Positions 34,360 through 46,163 of a stretch of DNA of 64,000 nucleotides are shown here, in pieces. The translations under genes were made by a program, and so were the position numbers. How positions within the stretch are numbered: the first letter of the stretch is position 1; every line of letters starts with the position of its first letter. The stretch is taken from positions 1 through 64,000 of the forward strand of contig UQIS01000004.1 of NCBI GenBank assembly GCA_900541245.1. The letters are read 5' to 3'. A model generated the notes under the pieces. That model did no database searches and had not been told where the DNA came from. It saw only the letters and a program-made list of their open reading frames with translations. This DNA is from an uncultured Collinsella sp. (lineage in GTDB: Bacteria > Actinomycetota > Coriobacteriia > Coriobacteriales > Coriobacteriaceae).

Positions 34360-35298
34360 ATGGCATCTCAAGTTGAGCTCACCCCATGCGGGGCCATGTT
34401 TGACATCTTTAAGCGCGCGGCGCATCTGAGCCATATCGAGCTGTGCGGCTTGGTGCTTTCGTCCCGTCCGCTCGCCGACGGCCGCAGCCCGCAGAGCCGA
34501 GCCGCCGATCGCTCTTGGGTTTCCCGCTTTATCGTTCGCGCGCCGGTCGGCACGCTTCAGCAGCGCTACTTTGCCGAATACGGTACCTCGGCTGCGCGTA
34601 TTATGTCGCAACTGGCCCTGCGCCAGCGCAATCCCATGGACTCCACGGCTGTGATCAATATGGTGTGCGGTCCTGCAGGTGAATCGATGGTACGCGCGCT
34701 CGAAGAGTGCCACCAGGACACGAATCTCTATCGCAACGCGCTCGATCGCCTGTCCCAGGCGGCGGAACTCATGCCCGCCGAGCGCGCCGAGGCCGTGCTG
34801 GTGCTGTTTGTCGCCGTCGGTTGTTCGGCGGATGTGCGGTCCTCGGTGAACTATGCCATCGACTACGCGCACGCGACCTGTGGCGGAGGAACATCCACGC
34901 CGCGTTCGCTTGGCATGTCGATGACCGCGGGCGAACGCGAACCCGCCCCGGCGCACCCCTTGGGCTTGCTGCGCGTACAAAACAGTTTTGTCGTGAGCGC
35001 CCCGCGCTGGATTCAGCCGAGCGAGCAGGGTGTTGAGATTGGCGCGCTGGCCACTGGTGAGGGCGATATTACCGACGTCGGCGACGATGTCTCGGCCCGC
35101 CATGCCCATATCTGGTGCGATGCTCAAAATATCTGGCACGTCGAGGACTTGTCGTCCACCAACGGAACCGTGGTGGTAAACGGGGCCACGCGCGTCTGCA
35201 TTCAGGTCGAGCCCGGCCGTTCCGCCCAACTCAATCCCGGCGACGAGCTCAAGCTCGGCGAATCCACTACCTACGCCATCCTCTTCGGTGCTCTCTAG
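34360..35298 (+). CDS. FHA-domain protein (kinase operon)
   Basis: The 312-residue protein has an N-terminal region of unknown fold (about 1-190) and a C-terminal FHA domain (about 215-312): IGALATGEGDITDVGDDVSA, ARHAHIW, VEDLSSTNGTVVV and NPGDELKLGE. RHAH and SSTNG are the phosphothreonine-binding motifs. It lies 3 bp after the third kinase and probably recognises its phosphorylated product. A decayed second copy of its 3' third lies at 41612-42037, beyond the accessory island. Confidence 0.88.
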   Translation: MASQVELTPCGAMFDIFKRAAHLSHIELCGLVLSSRPLADGRSPQSRAADRSWVSRFIVRAPVGTLQQRYFAEYGTSAARIMSQLALRQRNPMDSTAVINMVCGPAGESMVRALEECHQDTNLYRNALDRLSQAAELMPAERAEAVLVLFVAVGCSADVRSSVNYAIDYAHATCGGGTSTPRSLGMSMTAGEREPAPAHPLGLLRVQNSFVVSAPRWIQPSEQGVEIGALATGEGDITDVGDDVSARHAHIWCDAQNIWHVEDLSSTNGTVVVNGATRVCIQVEPGRSAQLNPGDELKLGESTTYAILFGAL

Positions 35299-35402
35299 CC
35301 GGCAGATAGGGACGTTCCTTTTCTCTGCCGGCTGGGGACACTCCTTGGCGCGCCAGAGCCGGTCGCCCGGGGATGGAGGGGCCATTTTGGCCCTTGGCGG
35401 TC
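35299..35402. repeat. Intergenic repeat after the FHA gene, copy 1
   Basis: The stretch starting CCGGCAGATAGGGAC is repeated with small changes at 42038-42145 after the truncated FHA copy. Both contain TGCCGGC and GGGGACACTCCTT and end CCCTTGGCGGTCA. Related short motifs occur near 54975 and 61031. The end of this copy marks the left edge of the accessory island. Confidence 0.8.
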
Positions 35403-35412
35403 AGTCGGGGCG

Positions 35413-36247
35413 AAACTAGAAGATCTTTCCGATTCGCGGCTGTTCATGCTTGTAGAGCATCTAAAACAATAGGATGTTATTCTGGAATATGCCGGGTGCG
35501 TGAACTTGCCTGTCTTAGCCTTAATAAGGTATAGGGGAGTTTGGCTCAGGGGTTCCGTCTTGTTCTTCAGCGCAGTATTGTGGGACAGATTTGCTGAGAT
35601 TGGCGCCTTACACCGCAGAGCGCACGGAAGGCTCTCGATTTGTGTTCTGGCCCCAGAATACAGGGCCTGATACTTACCAACTGTGGCATGGATGTAACAT
35701 CTGTAGAAATCAACCCTTTTGTTGTCGACCTTTGTAAGAAAAACACTGCCATCAACTCTTTGGATGACGAAACTAGGGTGCTTGAGGGGAGCCTTTACTC
35801 CCCTCTGAGAGATGACTCATGTTTTTCGCTTGTCGTTGTGAATCCTCCGTTACTGCCGATTCCGGATGAGATTCCTTATCCCTTCGTTTGAGATGGAGGA
35901 CAATCGGGTCTGGATAAAACACTTCGTATTCTTAAGGGTGGCGATACGCATTTAGAGAAAAACGGTAAATACTGCTAATAGGGGTGACGACGATGGTGCA
36001 GGGGCGACCCGCGATGCTCTCATCAATACGTCGGATACTTGGGAAATCAGGTCTAGATGCATGTATGATGATGCTGTGTGGCTATTCAATTAATCCGCGT
36101 TTCGAATGGGTGCAGGGTATAGCTGCGACATCGTATGCTTTTGACCCGGCGCGATACTCAGATATTTCTGAGGCGGTTGACGAAGTTTATACGCACTATG
36201 CCGCGCAAGGCGTTTCGGAAGTTTGCACATCTACGTTACGGGCTTAG
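35413..36247 (+). pseudogene. Decayed class I SAM methyltransferase gene
   Basis: Fragments in two or more frames add up to about 275 residues of one methyltransferase: LEDLSDSRLFMLVEHLK, a TAG at 35470, RYRGVWLRGSVLF, a frameshift near 35610-35630, motif I as LDLCSGPRIQGL, DVTSVEINPFVVDLC, VVVNPPLLP (an NPPY-like motif as in HemK/PrmC), a TGA at 35889 and, after another shift near 35980, a C-terminal part ending at 36247. At least four lesions make it non-functional. It is the first element of the island and hints at the island's age. Confidence 0.7.
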
Positions 36248-36371
36248 GTTTCTTCAAGCGAGCAGGCCGGTTGCGTTATTTCGAGCGATTTTTCTAGTCT
36301 AGACGACAAAAGGCAAAGGATTTGATGGGTATAAAACGCGGACGTTTGTGGGCGGATGCTCAAATCTATTG

Positions 36372-36417
36372 TGGCAATCGGGCGGTTGAAAAAGATATTT
36401 CAACCGCCCGATTGCCA
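36372..36417. repeat. Perfect 20-bp inverted repeat
   Basis: Arms at 36372-36391 and 36398-36417 are perfectly complementary with a 6-nt AAGATA loop; the core is GGGCGGTTGAAA. No T-tract follows on either strand. It lies 145 bp before the ABC exporter gene, in 36248-36562, where I see no gene. It could be an RNA regulatory hairpin or a transposon remnant. Confidence 0.75.
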
Positions 36418-36562
36418 GGTTCGTCGGAGGAGATGTCCGATTCCGACTCTCTTGTAGGAAGAGCTTGAGATCGTATTGGCCCAAGGCAATCTTAAAGCAG
36501 TCTCATTGGCAAATCTTCGCTCCTGTTGTGTTGAGGTGTAAGGTATCAGTGATTGATGTTTT

Positions 36563-38215
36563 GTGGCGGGTAGATTGGGGCCTTCCTTGATTCGATGCGT
36601 TCTCTCGAGGTTCATCAGAGCAAAAGGGGCTTTCGTCTTCATTGCTATCACGGTGATTGGAACCGCTCTCTCCTATGCCATGCCATACGTGAACGGGAAA
36701 TTCTTAGATTTTCTTCTCGGTAACCGCAGCGAAAGAGACGCCGTACTCTTCGCGCTCCTGGTTGCGTCAATAGGAGTTTTCTCCACCCTCTTTACTTATT
36801 TTGCAGGAACACTTTCCATTCGCATAACCACGAGACTTTCCTTTGATCTTCTCAGGGAGGCCGTCTTGCGTTTTGAAAGAGACGATTACTTGGTGAGTCG
36901 GACCATCGATCCAGCCTATACAACGCAACGGATTATTTCCGACTCCAGCGTGGTCTCATCCTTCGTTTTGGCGAATTTTATCAGTGCGCCGCTGTCCATT
37001 GTAGCCATTCCCATCGTATTGCTTATCATATGGTCAATTGATTCAACTCTCGCGGTGTTTTCCATCATTCTCCTCATCGTGTATTTCTGTGTAATTACTG
37101 GGTTGAGGAAACTTTTGTATAGGGTCACGTATGAGAAGAAAGAGGCGGACAGCGCCTTTTACGCCGCAATTGCATCGCAGCTTAATCAGATTCTCAACAT
37201 TCAACTGACATCTTCGTACGGCAAGAGCGAACAAGCGCTCGACGCTGGGTTTAAGAGCTATTTTCCCAAAGTTTTGCGCTCCGGAAAGCTATCATATTCT
37301 CTGACATCGCTCGATGGTCTTTTCGCAGCGTTGTTTCAAGCGGTGATACTTGTTGTTTCCGGAGTACGAATCATTAACGGAACTATGTCAATAGGCGAGT
37401 ACACTATCATCGGTACATACTTCGCGGTTCTCTTTAAGACTTTGAAAAGTATGATGTCATTGTTCAAATCCTATCAAGATGCCAAAGCATCATGGGATAG
37501 GACGGCTATCGCGACGAGAGAAAAGGAGAGATCGGGGTGGAATCGGACCGATTTAGCTAAACTCGATGAAATAAATGACATTTCGGTATCTGATTTGGAA
37601 TTCTCGGTTGCCCTTCCAGACGGATCTGTCCGAGAGGTCCTCGGCGGGTTTTCTTTCAAGTTTTCCGGTCCTGGTACATATTGCATAGTTGGGGAAAACG
37701 GAAGAGGCAAGACGTCACTTCTTTACTTGATGCTCGGGCTATACTCATCGAAAGGCAAAGTAAAATACAACGGTGTGCCAATCGAAGAATGCGACTTGGA
37801 TTACATACGTGCGAGAGAGATATCGTGCTGCCCACAGTCGTGCTTCGCGCCGGACGAAACGGTGAAAGAGCTGTTAGAGTATTTCGGCACGCCCTTTTCT
37901 TCCTATCACCGGGGTGTAGATGGCCTACTTTCGCTGGAAAACAGCGTGAAGGAGTTGCTCGGGAAACGTTGCTCCGCGCTTTCGGGCGGTGAGCTGCGCC
38001 GAGTGTACTTATGGTCGGCGATTTCACGCAAGTCGTCAGTTTTGGTACTCGACGAGCCCACGACTGGGTTAGACGCTGTAAGCCGCGCCGAGCTTGCGGC
38101 CTATGTTAAGCGCAACAAGCAAAGCCAGCTGATCATCGTTGTCTCTCACGATGACGAGATGGTCGGCGCGGTAGAAGGGGTAGTGGATTTAGGCAGCATG
38201 TACCAGGGTAAATGA
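36563..38215 (+). CDS. ABC exporter half-transporter (fused TMD-NBD)
   Basis: The 550-residue protein has an N-terminal six-helix ABC exporter domain (about 15-310) and a C-terminal ATPase domain (about 345-550): Walker A GENGRGKTS, signature LSGGELRR, Walker B VLVLDEPTTGLD and H-loop VVSHDDE. There is no C39 peptidase domain, so it would not cut a leader peptide itself. The start is taken as GTG at 36563, without a good ribosome site; TTG codons at 36575 or 36587 are alternatives. It is convergent with the radical SAM/precursor operon and likely exports its product or gives immunity. The lower GC matches the rest of the island. Confidence 0.88.
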   Translation: MAGRLGPSLIRCVLSRFIRAKGAFVFIAITVIGTALSYAMPYVNGKFLDFLLGNRSERDAVLFALLVASIGVFSTLFTYFAGTLSIRITTRLSFDLLREAVLRFERDDYLVSRTIDPAYTTQRIISDSSVVSSFVLANFISAPLSIVAIPIVLLIIWSIDSTLAVFSIILLIVYFCVITGLRKLLYRVTYEKKEADSAFYAAIASQLNQILNIQLTSSYGKSEQALDAGFKSYFPKVLRSGKLSYSLTSLDGLFAALFQAVILVVSGVRIINGTMSIGEYTIIGTYFAVLFKTLKSMMSLFKSYQDAKASWDRTAIATREKERSGWNRTDLAKLDEINDISVSDLEFSVALPDGSVREVLGGFSFKFSGPGTYCIVGENGRGKTSLLYLMLGLYSSKGKVKYNGVPIEECDLDYIRAREISCCPQSCFAPDETVKELLEYFGTPFSSYHRGVDGLLSLENSVKELLGKRCSALSGGELRRVYLWSAISRKSSVLVLDEPTTGLDAVSRAELAAYVKRNKQSQLIIVVSHDDEMVGAVEGVVDLGSMYQGK

Positions 38216-38345
38216 TGACAAGTGTAGTGCTACCCAACTGGCAGAGATAACAAAAAGGCGATGCAGATGCACGTAGCATTCAGGCGGTTCGGACTCGGTG
38301 CCTTCACGCCATCGCAACGCTTTCAGATATAGTTCTCGTTCTCTT

Positions 38346-38363
38346 ACTAAAGTAAACTTTAGT
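38346..38363. promoter_or_regulatory. Short palindrome in a 700-bp gene-poor stretch
   Basis: ACTAAAGT and ACTTTAGT form an 8-bp inverted repeat with a 2-bp centre. It lies in 38216-38806, where open frames exist on both strands but none has a ribosome site or a family I can recognise. It could be a regulator-binding site. Confidence 0.35.
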
Positions 38364-38806
38364 CTACGTCATCTTGTCGAGACAGAGGTGAAGCGAAGTG
38401 TTGTCGCGACGTATCTTATTCCAGGTGGCTCAGTATCAGCGTGAGAATCGCACCAAAGTGTACTTACGATTCTCGTGTCCCACGGACAACATGAGCTGAG
38501 CATTGAGGTTCCACCCTTTGCTGCAACTACACGGGGTTGGACGGCAATGAATATGCCGGGCCGCATCCACGCGCAGCGGGGGTCCATGTCCCAGTATGTT
38601 GCCTACAGCAGCCTCGATGTCCACGCACACATCATCTCTGCCTTCGCGTTCAATCCATTTGCCGGAGAGTGCGAGGGTTGCCAGGCCGTAGAATTCGAGC
38701 CGAACAAATGAAATGCGGTATCAGCGCATAGGATTAAACTGACGATTGCTTTGCACTGAGAATACGCTTGGAAAGCCGCTATGGGTGGCGGCCCGGGTTA
38801 AATAGA

Positions 38807-38845
38807 GAAGCCCGTCCGATCACTTTCATGTGGCGAACGGGCTTC
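38807..38845. terminator. Terminator at the end of the RiPP operon
   Basis: GAAGCCCGT (38807-38815) pairs with ACGGGCTTC (38837-38845) around a 21-nt loop that can pair further. T-rich tails follow on both strands (TTATT on plus, TCTATTT on minus). It lies 65 bp after the stop of the small membrane peptide on the minus strand. Confidence 0.7.
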
Positions 38846-38910
38846 TTATTCCACTTGCCAATGCTCGGCTCATATTGGAAGAAAGCTACGCTAATGTTTG
38901 CGTGACACTC

Positions 38911-39018
38911 CTATTTTCTCCGAAGAAAGAGTCGGATAATGAAGAATAGAATTAAAAAAGGTGCCAGATATAACGCAAGTATAAAGGCTAATCCAACGAG
39001 ACCTTGCAATAGTGGCAT
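38911..39018 (-). CDS. 35-residue membrane peptide of the RiPP operon
   Basis: This tiny gene starts MPLLQGLVGLAF, has one long hydrophobic helix (about residues 4-30) and ends RLFLRRK. The ribosome site GGGAGGAG stands 2 nt before the ATG, as strong as those of the two precursor genes. It follows the second precursor by 78 bp on the same strand and precedes the operon terminator. Small single-helix cationic peptides in bacteriocin clusters can give immunity or help export; that role is inferred. No similar protein is known to me. Confidence 0.65.
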   Translation of the reverse strand: MPLLQGLVGLAFILALYLAPFLILFFIIRLFLRRK

Positions 39019-39096
39019 AACTCCTCCCAGACATGAGATTTTGGTATTTGTTCCCATCTTATTCTGAATTGGACCAAATAGTTCCCAGCCACAAAA

Positions 39097-39276
39097 CTAC
39101 TCGTCAACTGGATCGCACCAATCTGCTGGCAAAACACAGCTTGATTCTTTATCGACATAGCACCAATCCGCAACAGGGCACTCGGCGATGTCGTAAAAAT
39201 TGCATATATCAACTCCAAGACAACAAGGCTCAACGGGAGGATGTTCATTTGAACCAACAGGATGGATATGCTTCAT
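39097..39276 (-). CDS. Cys-rich RiPP precursor peptide B (59 aa)
   Basis: The 59-residue peptide starts MKHIHPVGSNEHPP and has seven Cys at 18, 19, 25, 33, 39, 47 and 54. Core motifs are CCLGVDIC, FYDIAEC, ADWC, DKESSCV and ADWCDPVDE. The first six residues and the pattern CLG-x-D-I-C, YD-x-A and SxCV are shared with precursor A, so the two are paralogues. Every Cys has an Asp three to five residues after it (C19-D23, C25-D29, C33-D37, C39-D42, C54-D58 among others). GAGGAG lies 5 nt before the ATG. It is likely modified by the radical SAM/SPASM enzyme encoded upstream. Confidence 0.8.
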   Translation of the reverse strand: MKHIHPVGSNEHPPVEPCCLGVDICNFYDIAECPVADWCYVDKESSCVLPADWCDPVDE

Positions 39277-39306
39277 AACAGCTCCTCACCTTAATCCAAT
39301 TAGAGA

Positions 39307-39510
39307 CTACGTTTGATCAATGCCACAGTGATCTACAACGCAGATGCTGCCGCCATCCATGTCATAGTCGCAGTAATCGTATGCACCACAGCCATCTGCT
39401 TTATCATAAACAGTACAGATGTCAGTAATGCCCAAGAGGCAGTCAAAAGACATCGGCTTCACGCCTGCCTCGTCGCCACTTCCTGGATTAATCGGATGAA
39501 TATGCTTCAC
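39307..39510 (-). CDS. Cys-rich RiPP precursor peptide A (67 aa)
   Basis: The 67-residue peptide starts at GTG 39510 with GGGAGG 5 nt upstream; the upstream part of the open frame is not needed. It reads MKHIHPINPGSGDEAG (leader), then a core with six Cys at 24, 32, 41, 47, 57 and 62: FDCLLGITDIC, VYDKADGC, AYDYCDYD, SICVVDHC. Each Cys is followed by Asp (C32-D36 and C41-D45 as CX3D; C47-D50, C57-D60 and C62-D65 as CX2D; C24-D30 is wider). The shared start and Cys/Asp order with peptide B identify a precursor family. It lies 169 bp after the radical SAM gene, with room for its own promoter. Confidence 0.82.
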   Translation of the reverse strand: MKHIHPINPGSGDEAGVKPMSFDCLLGITDICTVYDKADGCGAYDYCDYDMDGGSICVVDHCGIDQT

Positions 39511-39679
39511 GACTACCTCCCTTTGAGTGCAGAAAAACCTCAATATTGTGTATAACAAACCAAGATGTCTAGTTCACCATATTTCTAGAATGGTTTCGGC
39601 GAACGTAGCAATAAGCTTCGCAGACGGTAATCAGAAGAACGAACACCTCCACAATGGTGACAGCAATGCGCTGAACCGC

Positions 39680-41038
39680 TTATTCCGATACAGTAGCTTC
39701 TCGTTGATTTTTCTCCTGCGAAGATGAGTGGCGGGAAATAAGGTCAAAAGCCATCTCGTAGCACATTTTTCTATATTCACATGATGCAGGGTGTAGACTC
39801 TTGGGCAAGTAGCCGTGCTCGTCTGCAGCCTCCCAGCTACAGCCCCCACCACAGAAAGACCGAGCCCAACAGTCCGTACAGTCAATTCTTTTTTCGACAC
39901 CCTGACTCCAGTTTTCAATATACCTAGTTTCGTCAATTCCGGTGACGATGTTGCCCATTTTGAATCGCATCATCCCGACAAACCTGTGACAGGGGTATAC
40001 GTCCCCTTCGGGAGTCACGGAAATAAAACGCCTGCCAGCCCCGCATCCGACAAAGGCGATCCTGTTGCTCATAATCAAATCAACTGCAGTTTTCAATGTT
40101 CTAAACAAGGGCTTTTCCCCTTGATCAATCTGTTTGAGATATTGATCCGCCAAATCTATTAGGCCCGCCCTGATTTTGTTTAATGAGTGTTCGTCGAGTT
40201 TGATATTCTCATCGAATGAGCTCACGGGCGAGAAGTAAATCCTTCTGAAGCCCATCTCTTTAAACTGAAGATAGTCTTCAACAAGGTTACAGTTATTATT
40301 TGTTAAGGTCGCTCTTGCGCCGAAGGGGAACGACTCGGAAAAACGACGAACGTTTTTGTCGATATCGGAGAAAGAGCCGCCTCCCGTCTTGTACGGGCGC
40401 GATGCATCGTGCTTGCATCCTGTACCATCGAGACTAATCAGAACAGAAAACCCGTGCTCCTTGAAAGAATTCACAGCAGTGTCATTCAAAAGCGTTCCGT
40501 TGGTCGTAATAGAATAGGTAAAGTTTCTATTGGGGTATATTCTTTTTGAATAGTCGACCGTTTTCCATATCAGCGGCTCGTTAATCATGGGTTCCCCACC
40601 AAAAAAGACGATCGCAAGCGTTTCGTTTTCCGATGAACTTGCGACGAGGTAGTCGACCGCCTTGAAGGCTATCTCGTCTGTCATCAGCAGAGGAGACGTT
40701 CCATAATCTCCTTTACCGGCAAAACAGTAACTACAACCAAGGTTGCATGCATGTGAAACGTGGAGTTCGATGGATCTAAGTTTTCGAGGCGTGTCTTTTG
40801 TTAAGAAAGTCCGCTCAGACAATCGTTGAAACTCATCAATGTCGTCTTCAAGTTCTGCTATGGTCGTTTGGTCGTAGCCTTTCGCAGCAAGTGACTTTGT
40901 TAGCAACTTCGAGTTGGCCGTTCTTCCCGATGCTTCAAATATGCGAAGCGCATCTTCTGATGCTTGGTCAACCTGAAAGCAATTGCGAGTGACCTCATCG
41001 AAGCAGTAACGACGATCACGTACTGAGAAAAAATGCAT
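39680..41038 (-). CDS. Radical SAM/SPASM peptide maturase
   Basis: The 452-residue enzyme has an N-terminal region (about 1-85, MHFFSVRDRRYCFDEVTRNC) that may bind the precursor leader, a radical SAM barrel with the CX3CX2C cluster C98-C102-C105 (HACNLGCSYC), the FFGGEP motif, TNGTLL and LISLDG, and a C-terminal SPASM region with GCGAGRR, VYPCHRF, CTDCWARSFCGGGCSW and CEYRKMC, which would hold two auxiliary Fe-S clusters. This layout is typical of thioether-forming peptide maturases (sactipeptide/ranthipeptide, CcpM-like). ATG 41038 has GAGGAA upstream. It heads the operon with both precursors downstream. Confidence 0.9.
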   Translation of the reverse strand: MHFFSVRDRRYCFDEVTRNCFQVDQASEDALRIFEASGRTANSKLLTKSLAAKGYDQTTIAELEDDIDEFQRLSERTFLTKDTPRKLRSIELHVSHACNLGCSYCFAGKGDYGTSPLLMTDEIAFKAVDYLVASSSENETLAIVFFGGEPMINEPLIWKTVDYSKRIYPNRNFTYSITTNGTLLNDTAVNSFKEHGFSVLISLDGTGCKHDASRPYKTGGGSFSDIDKNVRRFSESFPFGARATLTNNNCNLVEDYLQFKEMGFRRIYFSPVSSFDENIKLDEHSLNKIRAGLIDLADQYLKQIDQGEKPLFRTLKTAVDLIMSNRIAFVGCGAGRRFISVTPEGDVYPCHRFVGMMRFKMGNIVTGIDETRYIENWSQGVEKRIDCTDCWARSFCGGGCSWEAADEHGYLPKSLHPASCEYRKMCYEMAFDLISRHSSSQEKNQREATVSE

Positions 41039-41611
41039 ACGTTCCTCAATTTCATGCTGGACTGGCACTAACCTTGTATATTGTTGCGCAGCTATAAAAA
41101 ACCACCAGCGGGGATTCGGTGTGCGGCCCAATCGGACTCCCAAAAGGTTCTATTTGAGACTGGCAAGCTTTGTGTTGTTGGCACTTCGACAGCGCTCTTT
41201 ATTCCAACATGGAGCCTCGCAGTTTGAGTCGACTTGCCTCTGGAAGGTCCGATCTTAACTTGATTTAGGATGAAAACAGATTACAGGCGCGCTCCTCTAG
41301 AAAGAAAGGAAACCAATCGCCGCCTTTCACCAGGAAAGTTTTTATAGCCCACCTCGAGCAAAATGAAAGATGCGAGAGCGATTGGGGAACAACGCGAATC
41401 TCTCCTTTTGGGTGGGAGCGAGCCTTCAGCCACCGGCGAACGACTCGCCCTGGTCAGAATCTGGAAGTGGTGCCGGGCCGCTTGGGCCTCCCCGGTGACT
41501 TCGTGGGGCTTACCTGCCTGACGTCGAGGAGTACATCCGCAAGATTCGTTCCCTATACCGTTTGCTCTCACGCCCGCCTTAGTTCCAAGTCGGGCGAGCC
41601 GCCGTGCTCAT

Positions 41612-42037
41612 GCGACCCGTGGCGGCGACACGTCGACGCCGCGCTCGCTGAGCACATCTTCGGTCGCGGGCGAGCACGAGGTCGCGCCGGCGCATCCGCT
41701 GGGACTGCTGTGCGTGCAAAACGGCTACGTGGTGAGCGTCCCGCGCTGGATTCAGCCGAGTGAGGAAGGCGTTGAGATCGGCGCGCTGGCAACGGGGGAG
41801 GGCGACATCACCGACGTCGGTGACGATGTTTCGGCTCGCCATGCCCATATCTGGTGCGATGCTCAAAATGCCTGGCACGTCGAGGACCTGTCGTCAACCA
41901 ACGGCACGGTGGTGGTAAACGGGGCCACGAGCGTCTGCATTCAGGTGGAGCCCGGCCGCTCTGCCCAGCTCAATCCCGGCGACGAGCTCAAACTCGGCGA
42001 ATCCACCACCTATGCCATCCTCCTCGGCGCCCTCTAG
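41612..42037 (+). pseudogene. Truncated second copy of the FHA gene 3' end
   Basis: The frame reads TRGGDTSTPRSL, APAHPLGLL, VPRWIQPSEEGVEIG, then the full FHA core (RHAHIW, VEDLSSTNGTVVV, GDELKLGE) to the same C-terminus as the gene at 34360. About two thirds of the N-terminus is missing and no start with a ribosome site is visible. The region 41039-41611 before it has short coding-like pieces in several frames but no supportable gene. With 35299-35402/42038-42145 it shows that the island sits between duplicated FHA gene ends. Confidence 0.75.
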
Positions 42038-42145
42038 CCGGCAGATAGGGACCTTCCTTTTATGCCGGCATGTGGGGACACTCCTTAGCGTGTCCGAGCC
42101 AGCCGCCCGGGGACGAAGCATTCATTTTGACCCTTGGCGGTCACC
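42038..42145. repeat. Intergenic repeat after the FHA remnant, copy 2
   Basis: Second copy of the stretch at 35299-35402, with small substitutions. After it, 42146-42488 holds the leader of the oxidoreductase gene; TACAAT at 42202-42207 is a fair -10 element, but a -35 at normal spacing is not clear. Confidence 0.75.
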
Positions 42146-42488
42146 CGAGGTAAACCTTTACCGCCCACCTATATTTGCCGAAATATGGCTTGGCGGCGGG
42201 GTACAATAAACCCGCATGCGGATTTCCGTTGCGGGCGCCTCCCATCGCCGGGGCGTGCCCGGGAGCATCTGGTATGCGGCCTTTGCGGCGCCCGGTCATG
42301 TGCAAGACGGGCAGCTGGGCCTGTGGAGTGCGTGCAGCCCTCCTCGCCTCGGCATGTCTTCTCTCCACGCCACGTACCTGCTGCTGAGCCTGCCTGCCAG
42401 ATGATTGGAAGCAACAGCGTAAATCCCATCACGCCAACATCCCGGCGATCGCCGGGGCCTGTATACCTATATGAGAGGAGAGGGGTAT

Positions 42489-46028
<3,540 letters not shown>

Positions 46029-46038
46029 GTCTCGCACC

Positions 46039-46163
46039 GCAGGATCTGAGGGCTGACCTTCGCGGACGTCCTCGGACATGAAAGAACCCCCGCTGCGCAC
46101 TACGTGCGGCGGGGGTTCTTTCGTCCTGCGGAGTGTCCGCGAAGGTCAGCCCTCGGATCCTGC
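46039..46163. repeat. 29-bp inverted repeats flanking the PFOR terminator
   Basis: Arms at 46039-46067 and 46135-46163 are complementary over 29 bp with one mismatch (T46046 against C-containing partner). They enclose the terminator at 46081-46121, so the whole 125 bp can fold as one long hairpin. A further hairpin, GTTTCGCGGC-TTT-GCCGCGAAAC, lies at 46234-46256. The rest of 46164-46683 shows no gene. Confidence 0.85.
46081..46121 (+). terminator. Terminator after the pyruvate oxidoreductase gene
   Basis: AAAGAACCCCCGC (46081-46093) pairs with GCGGGGGTTCTTT (46109-46121); CGCAC and GTGCG extend the stem inside. It lies 53 bp after the stop codon. Confidence 0.9.

Noticed and set aside
38475..38711. 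78-codon open frame between the ABC exporter and the RiPP operon
   Set aside because: No ribosome site and competing frames on both strands; not enough to call a gene, though a remnant is possible.
41281..41571. 96-codon minus-strand frame before the FHA remnant
   Set aside because: Coding-like pieces occur in several frames and none is continuous; looks like decayed DNA.
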